In this document: piece by piece, positions 1-7,204 of the stretch
Layout: every line of letters begins with the position of its first letter
Position numbering within the stretch: the stretch's first letter is position 1
Assembly (NCBI GenBank): GCA_903832075.1
Contig: CAILAF010000098.1
Coordinates: 1 to 9,627, forward strand
Direction: 5' to 3'
From: an uncultured Chitinophagaceae bacterium
GTDB taxonomy: Bacteria; Bacteroidota; Bacteroidia; Chitinophagales; Chitinophagaceae
DNA: 9,627 nt
Program-made: the position numbers and the translations under genes
Notes under the pieces: generated by a model
What the model was told of the DNA's origin: nothing
What the model saw: only the letters and a program-made list of their open reading frames with translations
Databases searched by the model: none

Positions 1-1
1 T

Positions 2-718
2 ATCAGCGATATTCATAGCGGCAGCTTTCAAAATAAACATGCAGTTCAACATGGAGTTGATATGATATTGAAAGAAAATGCTGATATTATTTTATTTACC
101 GGTGATTTGGTAAATGATCGGCATGAAGAGATGTTAGAATATATGGATGTATTCAGTCAATTAAAAGCGCCAATGGGAGTGTTCAGTACTTTAGGTAATC
201 ATGATTATGGCGATTATTCAAGTTGGCCAAGTGATCAAGCAAAAAAAGAAAATTTAGAAAAATTAAAACATGTTCATGCACAATTAGGTTGGCGATTATT
301 AATGAATGAACATGTTGTTTTAGAAAAAAATCAACAACAAATTGCCTTATTGGGAATTGAGAATTGGAGCGCAAAAGGAAGGTTCCCAAAATATGGAAAG
401 ATGAATGAAGCTTATGCAGGAACAGAAAAATATACTTTTAAAATTTTAATGAGTCATGACCCAAGTCATTGGGACGCAGAAGTAAGAACAAAATATACTG
501 ATGTTGATTTAATGTTAGCAGGTCACACGCATGGTTTTCAATTTGGAATTGAAAATCCATATTTTAAATGGAGTCCTGTTCAATGGATGTATAAACAATG
601 GGCAGGTTTGTATGAAGAAGGTAAACAAAAACTTTATGTGAATCGTGGTTATGGATTTATTGGTTATCCCGGTAGAGTGGGTATTCTTCCTGAAATTACT
701 TTAATTGAATTGATATAA
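2..718 (+). CDS. Calcineurin-like metallophosphoesterase, 5'-truncated by the window edge
   Basis: The frame is open from base 2 to the TAA at 716-718, giving 238 visible residues; the true start lies upstream. The first ATG in frame (62) cannot be the real start, because the first metal-binding motif precedes it. The complete set of two-metal phosphoesterase motifs is visible: SDIHSG (Asp3, His5), GDLVND (Asp35), GNHDYG (Asn66, His67), SHDPSHW (His152) and GHTHGFQ (His175, His177). Family knowledge says such proteins hydrolyse phosphomono- or diesters at a Mn/Fe/Zn centre. Bacteroidota homologues of this YkuE/YaeI-like type often have N-terminal membrane helices, which would lie outside the window. 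The true substrate cannot be told from sequence. No terminator is seen before the next gene 91 bp away, so some read-through is possible. Confidence 0.93.
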   Translation: MSDIHSGSFQNKHAVQHGVDMILKENADIILFTGDLVNDRHEEMLEYMDVFSQLKAPMGVFSTLGNHDYGDYSSWPSDQAKKENLEKLKHVHAQLGWRLLMNEHVVLEKNQQQIALLGIENWSAKGRFPKYGKMNEAYAGTEKYTFKILMSHDPSHWDAEVRTKYTDVDLMLAGHTHGFQFGIENPYFKWSPVQWMYKQWAGLYEEGKQKLYVNRGYGFIGYPGRVGILPEITLIELI

Positions 719-731
719 TTTATCTATTCTT

Positions 732-760
732 TTTGTTAAAGGTTTGCTCTTTTATTTTTA
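732..760 (+). promoter_or_regulatory. Candidate Bacteroidota-type promoter for the 810 gene
   Basis: TTTG at 732-735 is followed after 17 bp by TATTTTTA at 753-760. This matches the phylum's -33 (TTTG) and -7 (TAnnTTTG) elements at all but the last base. It predicts a start of transcription near 767 and a leader of about 40 nt. In such AT-rich DNA a chance match is quite possible. Confidence 0.3.
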
Positions 761-773
761 TTTCAGCTATTGG

Positions 774-812
774 CATAATGATTGGAATGGATAACCAAAA
801 CAAATCATTATG
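774..812 (+). promoter_or_regulatory. Inverted repeat that includes the start codon of the 810 gene
   Basis: CATAATGATT at 774-783 is the exact reverse complement of AATCATTATG at 803-812, with a 19-nt loop. The last three bases of the right arm are the ATG of the downstream gene. Within the loop, TTGG (782-785) could alternatively pair with CCAA (795-798). In RNA the hairpin would hide the start codon; in DNA it could be an operator. The stem is mostly A-U, so its stability is modest. The function is inferred. Confidence 0.4.
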
Positions 813-1394
813 AAAAAAATTATTTTATCAGCAATTGCTGTAATTCTTATCTCTGCTGCATCTTATGCGCAGGCAGGTTTCAGAGTGGGTATTAAAGGAG
901 GAACAGATCTTACACAATTATCAGGGCAATCTTTTAGTAATGGATTTAAAGCTGGTTATCAATTAGGTGGTTTTATGGAAATTGATTTTTCAAAGCCATT
1001 TGGTATTCAGCCAGAAATTTTATTTAGTCAGTTAAATGGCATTACATCTTCCAATGCAAGTTCAATTGTAAACAATCTGAATAACAATCAGAATATTCAA
1101 CTCAATTATTTGTCAATACCTGTATTGCTTCGTTTGAATGCAAATAAAATGGTAACTTTTTTAGTGGGCCCGCAATACAGTATTTTAATTAATCCACATC
1201 AAACCACTTTGCAAAATGGACAAGATGCTTTCAAGAGTGGAGATTTTGCGATGGTAGGAGGTTTGCAACTTAATTTATCTTTTTTCAGAATTTACGGACG
1301 ATATGCTATTGGCCTTAACAATATTGGTGATCTTGGTAATCAAGATAGTTGGAAGAGCCAGCAAATACAATTAGGAATTGGGTTTCGATTATAA
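810..1394 (+). CDS. Small outer-membrane beta-barrel protein (PorT/OMP_b-brl type)
   Basis: This is a 194-residue protein. It starts with a clear Sec signal peptide: MKK, then a hydrophobic stretch to about residue 18, with likely cleavage after SYA near residue 20. The mature part begins GFRVGIKGGTDLT. It then alternates polar and hydrophobic residues in short strand-like segments rich in Gly, Asn and aromatics (for example GYQLGGFMEIDF, LNYLSIPVLLRL, TFLVGPQYSILI, FRIYGRYAIGL) and ends QLGIGFRL. This layout is typical of the 8-10 strand barrels that Bacteroidota annotations call porin family, PorT family or OMP_b-brl_2. Only structural class is supported; the specific role is unknown. The ATG at 810 is chosen because it puts the signal peptide at the N-terminus. 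The gene looks monocistronic: it has a candidate promoter upstream and a hairpin terminator 23 bp after the stop. Confidence 0.88.
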   Translation: MKKIILSAIAVILISAASYAQAGFRVGIKGGTDLTQLSGQSFSNGFKAGYQLGGFMEIDFSKPFGIQPEILFSQLNGITSSNASSIVNNLNNNQNIQLNYLSIPVLLRLNANKMVTFLVGPQYSILINPHQTTLQNGQDAFKSGDFAMVGGLQLNLSFFRIYGRYAIGLNNIGDLGNQDSWKSQQIQLGIGFRL

Positions 1395-1417
1395 AAACTA
1401 ATTATTTTCTTGAATTA

Positions 1418-1447
1418 AAAAACTCCATTGTAAATAATGGAGTTTTT
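1418..1447 (+). terminator. Rho-independent terminator after the 810 gene
   Basis: AAAAACTCCATT (1418-1429) pairs perfectly with AATGGAGTTTTT (1436-1447) around a 6-nt loop. The right arm ends in a T-run, as expected for a plus-strand intrinsic terminator. The A-run on the left means it could also act on the minus strand, but no minus-strand gene lies nearby to use it. Confidence 0.88.
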
Positions 1448-1459
1448 GTGTCATTTTTA

Positions 1460-1487
1460 CCATTCGTGTTAAAATACTTGCGAATGG
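1460..1487. promoter_or_regulatory. 7-bp inverted repeat upstream of lon, possible operator
   Basis: CCATTCG (1460-1466) is the reverse complement of CGAATGG (1481-1487), with a 14-bp spacer. It lies 83 bp before the lon ATG and has no T-run after it, so it is not a terminator. A weak -7-like TAATATTG follows at 1491-1498, without a well-spaced -33 box. It does not match the CIRCE heat-shock operator. The regulatory role is inferred. Confidence 0.3.
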
Positions 1488-1530
1488 CATTAATATTGTC
1501 TACTTTATTCCTACAAAAAAATTATTTGAA

Positions 1531-1544
1531 ACCAAGGAATTGGT
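1531..1544 (+). promoter_or_regulatory. Small leader hairpin with GNRA-type loop before lon
   Basis: ACCAA (1531-1535) pairs with TTGGT (1540-1544) around GGAA, which fits the stable GNRA tetraloop pattern. It ends 26 nt before the lon ATG. Five base pairs are few, so this may be chance. Confidence 0.22.
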
Positions 1545-1570
1545 GACAATTTGACTTTAGAAAAATATTT

Positions 1571-3970
1571 ATGTTTAATAACAAGATTCTATTCAAGGCA
1601 GATGACGATAATGATTTCATGCCAATTATTCCAATTAATGAAAATGATGAACAGGATAAAAGTTTAGTTATTCCGGAAATTGTTCCAATTCTTCCATTAA
1701 GAAATACTGTTTTATTTCCCGGTGTTGTAATTCCTATTACTGTTGGCAGAGATAAAAGTATTAAGGCTGTAAACGATGCATATAAAACTGATAAGTTAAT
1801 TGGTGTTGTTGCACAAAAAGATACCAATATTGAAGATCCTGAAGCAAAAGATTTATGCAGCATTGGAACAATCGCAAAAATTGTAAAGTTGATTAAAATG
1901 CCTGATGGTGGTACAACAATCATTATTCAAGGAAAGAAAAGATTTGAGTTATTGAATATGATTGGTGATGATCCTTATTTTAAAGCAAACATCAAATTAT
2001 TGGAAGATGCAATAATAAAAGACGATGCAAATTTTGATGCATATATTTCATCCATCAAAGATTTAGCAACACAGATCATTCAATTGTCTCCTAATCTCCC
2101 AACCGAAGCTTCTATTATTTTAAAAAATATTGAAAGTCCTTCTTTCTTAATCAATTTTGTAAGCAGTAATTTAAACAGTGATCTTGATGAGAAACAAAGT
2201 TTATTAGAAGTAAATCATGTAAGAGCGCGTGCAGAAAAATTAACGCACTTGTTACAACGTGAATTGCAGTTTGCTGAATTAAAAGATAAAGTAACTAACA
2301 AAACAAGAACTGAAATTGATAAACAACAACGTGAATATTTTTTACAACAGCAATTAAAAAGTATTAAAGATGAATTAGGCGGCGATACCAATGAAAGAGA
2401 AGTGGCTGAGATGAAGAAAAAAGCCGAAACAAAAAAATGGCCGGAAACTGCAAAAACTTTATTTGAAAATGGCATTGCCAAGCTGGAGAGAATGCATCCT
2501 TCAACACCTGATTATTCTGTTGTGTATAATCATTTGGATTTAATGTTGGACTTGCCTTGGGAAGAATACACGAATGATAATTATGATTTGAAAAATGCAA
2601 AAAAAGTATTGGATGATGATCATTACGGAATGCAAAAAATTAAAAGCCGTATTCTGGAATACTTAGCAGTATTGAAGTTGAAAGGAGATATGAAAAGCCC
2701 GATACTTTGTTTTGTTGGTCCTCCCGGAATTGGTAAAACATCGTTAGGAAAAAGTATTGCGCATGCTGTTGGAAGAAAATATGTGCGTGTTAGTTTGGGT
2801 GGTTTGCATGATGAAAGTGAAATACGCGGTCATCGTAAAACATATATAGGCGCTATGCCGGGAAGAATTTTACAAAATATTCGCAAAGTAAAATCTTCTA
2901 ATCCGGTAATGATTTTAGATGAGATTGATAAAATTGGAAATGATTTTCGTGGTGATCCATCATCAGCATTATTAGAAGTTTTAGATCCCGAACAAAACAA
3001 TTCTTTCTATGATAATTATCTGGAATTGGAATATGATTTAAGTAAAGTTTTATTTATTGCTACTGCAAATAATTTGCAAAACATTCAACCTGCATTGCGC
3101 GATCGTTTGGAAATTATTGATTTAAGTGGTTATGCAATTGAAGAAAAAACTGAAATCGCTAAACGTCATCTTATTCCAAAACAAAAAGATGCACATGGAT
3201 TAAAGAAAACAAATTTTAATATCAGCGATAAAGTATTGGAAAAAATTATTGAAAATTATACAAGAGAAAGTGGTGTAAGAGATTTAGACAGACAATTGGC
3301 ATCTATCATGCGTTATCAGGCAAAGGAACTTTTTTTTAAGAATAAAATAAAAACAACATTAACTTCTGTTGATGTTGAAAAAATATTAGGTCCTCAACGT
3401 TATTCAAACGAAATATATAAAACGGTTAACATGCCGGGTGTAACAGTGGGCTTGGCTTGGACTTATGTTGGCGGGGATATTTTATTTATTGAAACTATTT
3501 TAAGTGAAGGAAAAGGTGATTTAAAATTAACTGGTAATTTGGGAAATGTAATGAAAGAAAGTGCCACTACTGCATTAACTTATTTACAAGCCAATTCAAA
3601 AAAGTATGGCATTGATGAAAGTGAATTCGCAAAACATAATGTACATGTGCATGTGCCTGAAGGTGCAGTTCCTAAAGATGGTCCAAGTGCCGGCGTAACA
3701 ATGCTTACATCGTTAGCATCAGCATTTACAGGAAGAAAAGTAAAACCTTATTTAGCAATGACCGGCGAAATTACTTTACGCGGACAAGTATTGCCTGTTG
3801 GTGGTATTAAAGAAAAAGTATTGGCGGCTAAACGAGCTGGCATTAAAGAAATTATTTTATGTTGGCAGAATGAAAAAGATATCAAAGAAATTGATAGCAG
3901 TTTTATTAAAGGTGTTCAATTTCACTTTGTAAAAACCATGCAACAGGTTTTAGAAATTGCGTTAACTTAA
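1571..3970 (+). CDS. lon: ATP-dependent Lon protease (endopeptidase La, LonA type)
   Basis: This is a complete 799-residue cytoplasmic AAA+ serine protease, close to the usual LonA length. The N-terminal substrate-binding domain spans about residues 33-235 (IPEIVPILPLRNTVLFPGVV), followed by a long charged helical linker at about 236-285. The ATPase carries Walker A GPPGIGKT at 383-390 and Walker B MILDEID at 447-453, with a sensor/arginine-rich LRDRLE near 509-514. The protease domain has the catalytic dyad Ser706 (PKDGPSAG) and Lys749 (GGIKEK), 43 residues apart as in E. coli Lon (S679/K722). The family degrades misfolded and regulatory proteins in hexameric rings. ATG 1571 is the first start after an in-frame TGA at 1544. 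Met17 is a less likely alternative; the 30 acidic residues before the domain are typical of Bacteroidota Lon. No Shine-Dalgarno is seen, only an A-rich leader. Confidence 0.98.
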   Translation: MFNNKILFKADDDNDFMPIIPINENDEQDKSLVIPEIVPILPLRNTVLFPGVVIPITVGRDKSIKAVNDAYKTDKLIGVVAQKDTNIEDPEAKDLCSIGTIAKIVKLIKMPDGGTTIIIQGKKRFELLNMIGDDPYFKANIKLLEDAIIKDDANFDAYISSIKDLATQIIQLSPNLPTEASIILKNIESPSFLINFVSSNLNSDLDEKQSLLEVNHVRARAEKLTHLLQRELQFAELKDKVTNKTRTEIDKQQREYFLQQQLKSIKDELGGDTNEREVAEMKKKAETKKWPETAKTLFENGIAKLERMHPSTPDYSVVYNHLDLMLDLPWEEYTNDNYDLKNAKKVLDDDHYGMQKIKSRILEYLAVLKLKGDMKSPILCFVGPPGIGKTSLGKSIAHAVGRKYVRVSLGGLHDESEIRGHRKTYIGAMPGRILQNIRKVKSSNPVMILDEIDKIGNDFRGDPSSALLEVLDPEQNNSFYDNYLELEYDLSKVLFIATANNLQNIQPALRDRLEIIDLSGYAIEEKTEIAKRHLIPKQKDAHGLKKTNFNISDKVLEKIIENYTRESGVRDLDRQLASIMRYQAKELFFKNKIKTTLTSVDVEKILGPQRYSNEIYKTVNMPGVTVGLAWTYVGGDILFIETILSEGKGDLKLTGNLGNVMKESATTALTYLQANSKKYGIDESEFAKHNVHVHVPEGAVPKDGPSAGVTMLTSLASAFTGRKVKPYLAMTGEITLRGQVLPVGGIKEKVLAAKRAGIKEIILCWQNEKDIKEIDSSFIKGVQFHFVKTMQQVLEIALT

Positions 3971-4004
3971 TTGTAGTTTTTTTTGGAGTATCTTCAAATC
4001 TTCA

Positions 4005-5033
4005 ATGAAAAAAACAATTTGTATATTTTTTTTAGTTGTAATAAATATTTCAGCCAATAGTCAAACATTGGGTGGTAATACCGTTTTTAATTTTTTAAGT
4101 CAATCAAATACTGCACAATTATCTGCATTGGGTGGCATAAATATTTCTAATATCGGAAATGATGTCGGAATGAGTTTTCAAAATCCGGCATTGCTTAGGC
4201 CGCAAATGAATATGCAAGTAAATACTTCTTTCAACGATTTCTATGCAGGAATAAAAAATTATAGTTTAACATCTGCTTTTCGTTTAGAGAAAGCCAATAC
4301 TAATTTGGCTGTAGGTGTAAACTATTTTGATTATGGCACCATCACTCAAACAGATGCATCAGGAAATATTTTAGGCATCTTTCATCCAAACGATTATGTG
4401 GTGCAGGTTTCAGCATCAAAAAAACATAAAGAACATTGGTGGTATGGTGTAACGTTTAAATACATCAGCAGTAATTATGCACAATATAAAAGCAATGGAA
4501 TTGCATTAGATATCGGTATTGCTTATTTTGATTCAACAAATTTATTACAAGCAAGTGTTGTTATAAAAAATTTGGGAACACAATTAAAAACTTACGATGG
4601 AAGTTCTCAAAAACAAGAATTGCCTTTTGATGTTGAGTTTGGAATTACTAAACGTTTGCAACATGCGCCTATGCAATTTTCATTAACAGCGCATCATTTA
4701 CAAGCTTTCAATATTTATTATAACGATACTACTTTTAACACATCACAAGGAATGGATAATAATGGTGTTAGCGGATTGCAAAAAATTGTAGATCATTTAA
4801 TTTTTTCTGCTCAATTTTTTGTGTCGGATAAAATTGAAGTAACTGCTGCGTATAATTTTTTACGTCGCAATGATTTGAATGCATACAGTGTTGCAAATGG
4901 ATTGAATGGATTTTCTATGGGCATTGGTGTGTTGCTGAAAAAGTTGCATATACGTTATGCAACAGGTTTTTATCAGCAAAACATGTTTCACCAATTTAGT
5001 TTAAACTTTAATTGGAAAGGGGAATCTTTATAA
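4005..5033 (+). CDS. porQ: Type IX secretion system protein PorQ
   Basis: This is a 342-residue protein with a signal peptide (MKK, hydrophobic to about residue 17, likely cleavage near ANS-Q20). The mature N-terminus has the PorQ hallmark GGNTVFNFL, followed by SNTAQLSALGG and SFQNPALL. The remainder is a string of amphipathic beta-strands of FadL/PorV-like outer-membrane barrel character (for example TNLAVGVNYFDYGTI, WWYGVTFKYISSNYA). In Porphyromonas gingivalis PorQ is an outer-membrane protein needed for type IX secretion and associates with the PorZ/PorU/PorV attachment machinery; that role is transferred by family, not seen here. It starts 34 bp after lon with no terminator between, so the two are probably co-transcribed. 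A strong bidirectional hairpin lies 17 bp downstream. No other type IX gene is in the window, which is normal because these genes are scattered. Confidence 0.88.
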   Translation: MKKTICIFFLVVINISANSQTLGGNTVFNFLSQSNTAQLSALGGINISNIGNDVGMSFQNPALLRPQMNMQVNTSFNDFYAGIKNYSLTSAFRLEKANTNLAVGVNYFDYGTITQTDASGNILGIFHPNDYVVQVSASKKHKEHWWYGVTFKYISSNYAQYKSNGIALDIGIAYFDSTNLLQASVVIKNLGTQLKTYDGSSQKQELPFDVEFGITKRLQHAPMQFSLTAHHLQAFNIYYNDTTFNTSQGMDNNGVSGLQKIVDHLIFSAQFFVSDKIEVTAAYNFLRRNDLNAYSVANGLNGFSMGIGVLLKKLHIRYATGFYQQNMFHQFSLNFNWKGESL

Positions 5034-5050
5034 GGTTAATTGTTTAAACA

Positions 5051-5085
5051 ATAAAAAAGCATTCAAATAATGAATGCTTTTTTAT
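5051..5085. terminator. Bidirectional intrinsic terminator between convergent genes
   Basis: A perfect 15-bp stem (5051-5065 with 5071-5085) surrounds the loop AATAA. The core is AAAAAAGCATTCA and its complement, giving a U-run on either strand. It lies 17 bp after porQ (+) and 19 bp beyond the stop of the convergent minus-strand gene, so it serves both. Confidence 0.92.
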
Positions 5086-5104
5086 AAATGTGTAAGAGAA
5101 ATTT

Positions 5105-5623
5105 TTATTTTCTTACTACTAAAATAGTTTCTTCAATTCCTGCTACTTTCATAGTATATGTTCCGTCAGAAGTGCGGTAAATATAAACTGCCGGATTATA
5201 TAAATTTGCAAACAGGTTTTTGTTATCGTCCTGCTTCCATGTTTGATTATTTTTTAAAAGAAATTCGGAAGTACCGGTCCATCCTTTAAAAGCACCATCA
5301 ATATAACTTTCATATACTTCTTTCAAAAGTGCGGCTTGAATAGGATTTTCAATTCCCTGAATTACTAAATTATACTTTTTACCATCTTTATAAACCTTTA
5401 CAGCAGGATTGGTAAGTGTGCCGCGTAATTTTATTTTACTGGTTATTTCATAATAATGACCTGATCTTGTTCTAATCACAAGTCCTTGTGTGTAAGTTGT
5501 ACTGGCAGGTGCATCGTAAAAAGTTGTTTCTTCTGGCTTTGCGGTACTATCTATTTTAACTTGGGAAAATGAAGTACTGCAAAAAATAAATAATGAACAG
5601 ATAATAGTTAATAATGATTTCAT
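5105..5623 (-). CDS. Secreted hypothetical protein with an internal beta-rich repeat
   Basis: This is a 172-residue protein that I do not recognise as a named family. It begins with a signal peptide (MKSLLTIICSLFIFCSTSFS, likely cleavage before Gln21). The Cys residues at 9 and 15 lie inside the hydrophobic core, so a lipobox is not convincing. The mature part is predicted beta-rich. It carries two similar segments: NPAVKVYKDGKKYNLVIQG (72-90) and NPAVYIYRTSDGTYTMKVAG (143-162), both followed by IE. Between them is GWTGTSEFLLKNNQTWKQ (114-131), which resembles a module I recall from uncharacterised bacterial proteins; this is recollection, not a search. The ATG at 5621-5623 is chosen because it puts the signal peptide at the N-terminus. 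The gene is separate from the upstream helicase, whose terminator lies between them. A periplasmic or extracellular location is inferred. Confidence 0.8.
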   Translation of the reverse strand: MKSLLTIICSLFIFCSTSFSQVKIDSTAKPEETTFYDAPASTTYTQGLVIRTRSGHYYEITSKIKLRGTLTNPAVKVYKDGKKYNLVIQGIENPIQAALLKEVYESYIDGAFKGWTGTSEFLLKNNQTWKQDDNKNLFANLYNPAVYIYRTSDGTYTMKVAGIEETILVVRK

Positions 5624-5668
5624 ACAATGAATATTTTAGTGGCGAAAGTTAAGGAGAATTTTAATAGA

Positions 5669-5689
5669 TAAAGATGAGTAATATCTTTA
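5669..5689. promoter_or_regulatory. 7-bp inverted repeat upstream of the secreted-protein gene
   Basis: TAAAGAT (5669-5675) is the reverse complement of ATCTTTA (5683-5689), with a 7-bp spacer. It sits between the helicase terminator and the start at 5623, where the promoter of the minus-strand gene must lie. No T-run follows, so an operator or leader hairpin is more likely than a terminator. I saw no convincing -7 box here. Confidence 0.22.
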
Positions 5690-5693
5690 AAAC

Positions 5694-5726
5694 AAAAAAT
5701 CCGTATAATATTTTTTACACGGATTT
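5694..5726 (-). terminator. Rho-independent terminator of the rhlE-type gene
   Basis: On the minus strand AAATCCGT (from 5726 to 5719) pairs with ACGGATTT (5704 to 5697). The stem extends by two more pairs beyond one mismatch, and a T-run made by the A-run at 5694-5699 follows. It starts 19 bp after the helicase stop codon and isolates that gene from the next minus-strand gene. Confidence 0.82.
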
Positions 5727-5745
5727 GATTTGTATTCAATTTATG

Positions 5746-6987
5746 TTATTGACTCCATTTTCTTTGTCGCATAGGACGCTTGAAAACATTGGGCCTTGCA
5801 GCATTATTTGTCTTTAACATACCTGCTTTGGTTTCTTCAAAACTTGGTCTGATAACTTGATAAGGATGATCGCCCATTACCGGAATAGATTGCGCAATGA
5901 GTTTATGAATATCTCTTAAATAAACTTTTTCTTCTTGATCACAGAATGATAAAGCAACACCGCTTGCACCTGCTCTTCCTGTTCTTCCAATTCTATGAAC
6001 ATAAGTTTCAGGAATGTTAGGTAATTCAAAATTAATAACGTGTGTTAAATCTTCTACATCAATTCCTCTTGCAGCAATATCAGTCGCCACTAAAATTCTA
6101 ATCTGTTTATTTTTAAAATTATACAAAGCTCTTTGTCTGGCGTTCTGCGATTTATTTCCATGAATCGCATCGGTTTTAATATTTGCTCTGTTTAATTCTT
6201 TTGCAATTTTATCTGCACCATGTTTTGTTCTGGTAAATACCAATGCAGTTTCAATGTCTTTATCTTTTAAAATATGAATTAATAAAGAACGTTTGTTTTC
6301 TTTCTCTACAAAATAAACACCTTGTGTAATTTTTTCAACTGTTGATGAAACCGGCGTTACAGCTACTTTAACAGGATTTCTTAAAATAGAATTTGCCAAT
6401 CCTGCAATTTCTTGTGGCATCGTTGCTGAGAAAAATAATGTTTGTTTTTGTGATGGTAATTTATGAATGATTTTTTTTACATCATGAATAAAACCCATGT
6501 CTAACATTCTGTCTGCTTCATCTAAAACAAATAATTGAATATGTTGTAATGAAATAAAACGTTGATCTATCAAATCCAATAACCTTCCCGGCGTTGCAAT
6601 TAAAATATCAACTCCTCTGCGCAATGCATTTACTTGTGCCGATTGCGATACACCACCAAACACAACGGTATGTGATAAGCCTGTGTATTTACCATACGAT
6701 GCAAAGCTTTCATCAATTTGAATAGCGAGTTCTCTTGTTGGTGTAAGAATTAATGATTTAATATTTTTAAAACCACGTTCTTCACTTTTTTGTTCATATA
6801 ATTTTTGCAATATAGGAACAGCAAATGCTGCTGTTTTTCCTGTGCCTGTTTGTGCACAGCCTAATAAGTCTCTTCCCTCTAATACAACGGGAATGGCTTG
6901 TTGCTGAATAGGAGTAGGCGTTGTATAACCTTCTGCTTTGAGCGCCTTTAATATGGGCTCAATAATGTGTAATTGTTCAAATAACAA
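5746..6987 (-). CDS. rhlE: DEAD-box ATP-dependent RNA helicase, RhlE type
   Basis: This is a 413-residue protein with all superfamily 2 DEAD-box motifs in order: Q motif GYTTPTPIQ (20-28), motif I AQTGTGKT (45-52), Ia PTRELA (83-88), GG (111-112), Ib TPGR (132-135), II DEAD (156-159), III SAT (187-189), V ATDIAARGID (301-310) and VI HRIGRTGR (331-338). The C-terminal tail is short and basic (KRPMRQRKWSQ), as in RhlE-like members, without a DbpA or CsdA RNA-binding domain. The family unwinds short RNA duplexes in ribosome assembly and RNA decay and is often cold-induced. The start is TTG at 6987-6985: upstream there is an in-frame TAA (7002-7000) and no ATG or GTG between. Starting there gives MLFEQLHIIEPILKAL, which fits the usual RhlE N-terminus. 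ATT codons just upstream are the only alternative. Gene symbol is by resemblance. Confidence 0.93.
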   Translation of the reverse strand: MLFEQLHIIEPILKALKAEGYTTPTPIQQQAIPVVLEGRDLLGCAQTGTGKTAAFAVPILQKLYEQKSEERGFKNIKSLILTPTRELAIQIDESFASYGKYTGLSHTVVFGGVSQSAQVNALRRGVDILIATPGRLLDLIDQRFISLQHIQLFVLDEADRMLDMGFIHDVKKIIHKLPSQKQTLFFSATMPQEIAGLANSILRNPVKVAVTPVSSTVEKITQGVYFVEKENKRSLLIHILKDKDIETALVFTRTKHGADKIAKELNRANIKTDAIHGNKSQNARQRALYNFKNKQIRILVATDIAARGIDVEDLTHVINFELPNIPETYVHRIGRTGRAGASGVALSFCDQEEKVYLRDIHKLIAQSIPVMGDHPYQVIRPSFEETKAGMLKTNNAARPNVFKRPMRQRKWSQ

Positions 6988-7003
6988 AATAATATTGTTT
7001 TAT

Positions 7004-7019
7004 GTTAATAATAATTAAC
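7004..7019 (-). promoter_or_regulatory. Leader hairpin between a distant SD-like motif and the TTG start of rhlE
   Basis: On the minus strand GTTAAT-TATT-ATTAAC forms a perfect 6-bp stem. Immediately upstream is AAGAAGG (7025-7019), the only strong Shine-Dalgarno-like motif near this start, but 31 nt from the TTG. Folding the hairpin would shorten the gap to about 16 nt. The stem is A/U-rich and weak; the function is inferred. Confidence 0.22.
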
Positions 7020-7076
7020 CTTCTTAAGTAATAACGTAAGTGCGATTAAAATTTGTATATGCTCATAACCTATGAC

Positions 7077-7204
7077 TTGACGAGCTTTTTAACGGAAGGA
7101 AAGTTATCCAGTCTTCTAAGAGAGAGTATATGAAATGCAAATGTACGCTTTATATTTTTAATGATGTTTTGTTGATGAGCTTTAGGAATGCTATTGAGCT
7201 TTAG
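7077..7204. repeat. Three related short direct repeats in the rhlE/S24 spacer
   Basis: On the plus strand TTGACGAGCTTTTT (7077-7090), TTGATGAGCTTTAG (7172-7185) and ATTGAGCTTTAG (7193-7204) share a GAGCTTT core. The last two share TGAGCTTTAG exactly (7176-7185 and 7195-7204) with a 19-bp period. They could be binding sites for a regulator or part of a dispersed intergenic repeat; sequence alone does not decide. Confidence 0.4.

Noticed and set aside
62..718. Metallophosphoesterase starting at ATG 62
   Set aside because: The frame is open back to base 2 and the upstream codons encode the essential SDIHSG metal-binding motif, so the gene is truncated by the window edge.
1349..1546. 65-codon plus-strand open frame overlapping the end of the beta-barrel gene
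   Set aside because: It overlaps a real gene in another frame and runs through a strong terminator hairpin, with no domain.
1522..1923. Antisense open frame over the 5' end of lon, and similar ones within lon and the phosphoesterase
   Set aside because: These lie opposite well-supported genes, have low-complexity composition expected of antisense frames in AT-rich DNA, and match nothing recognisable.
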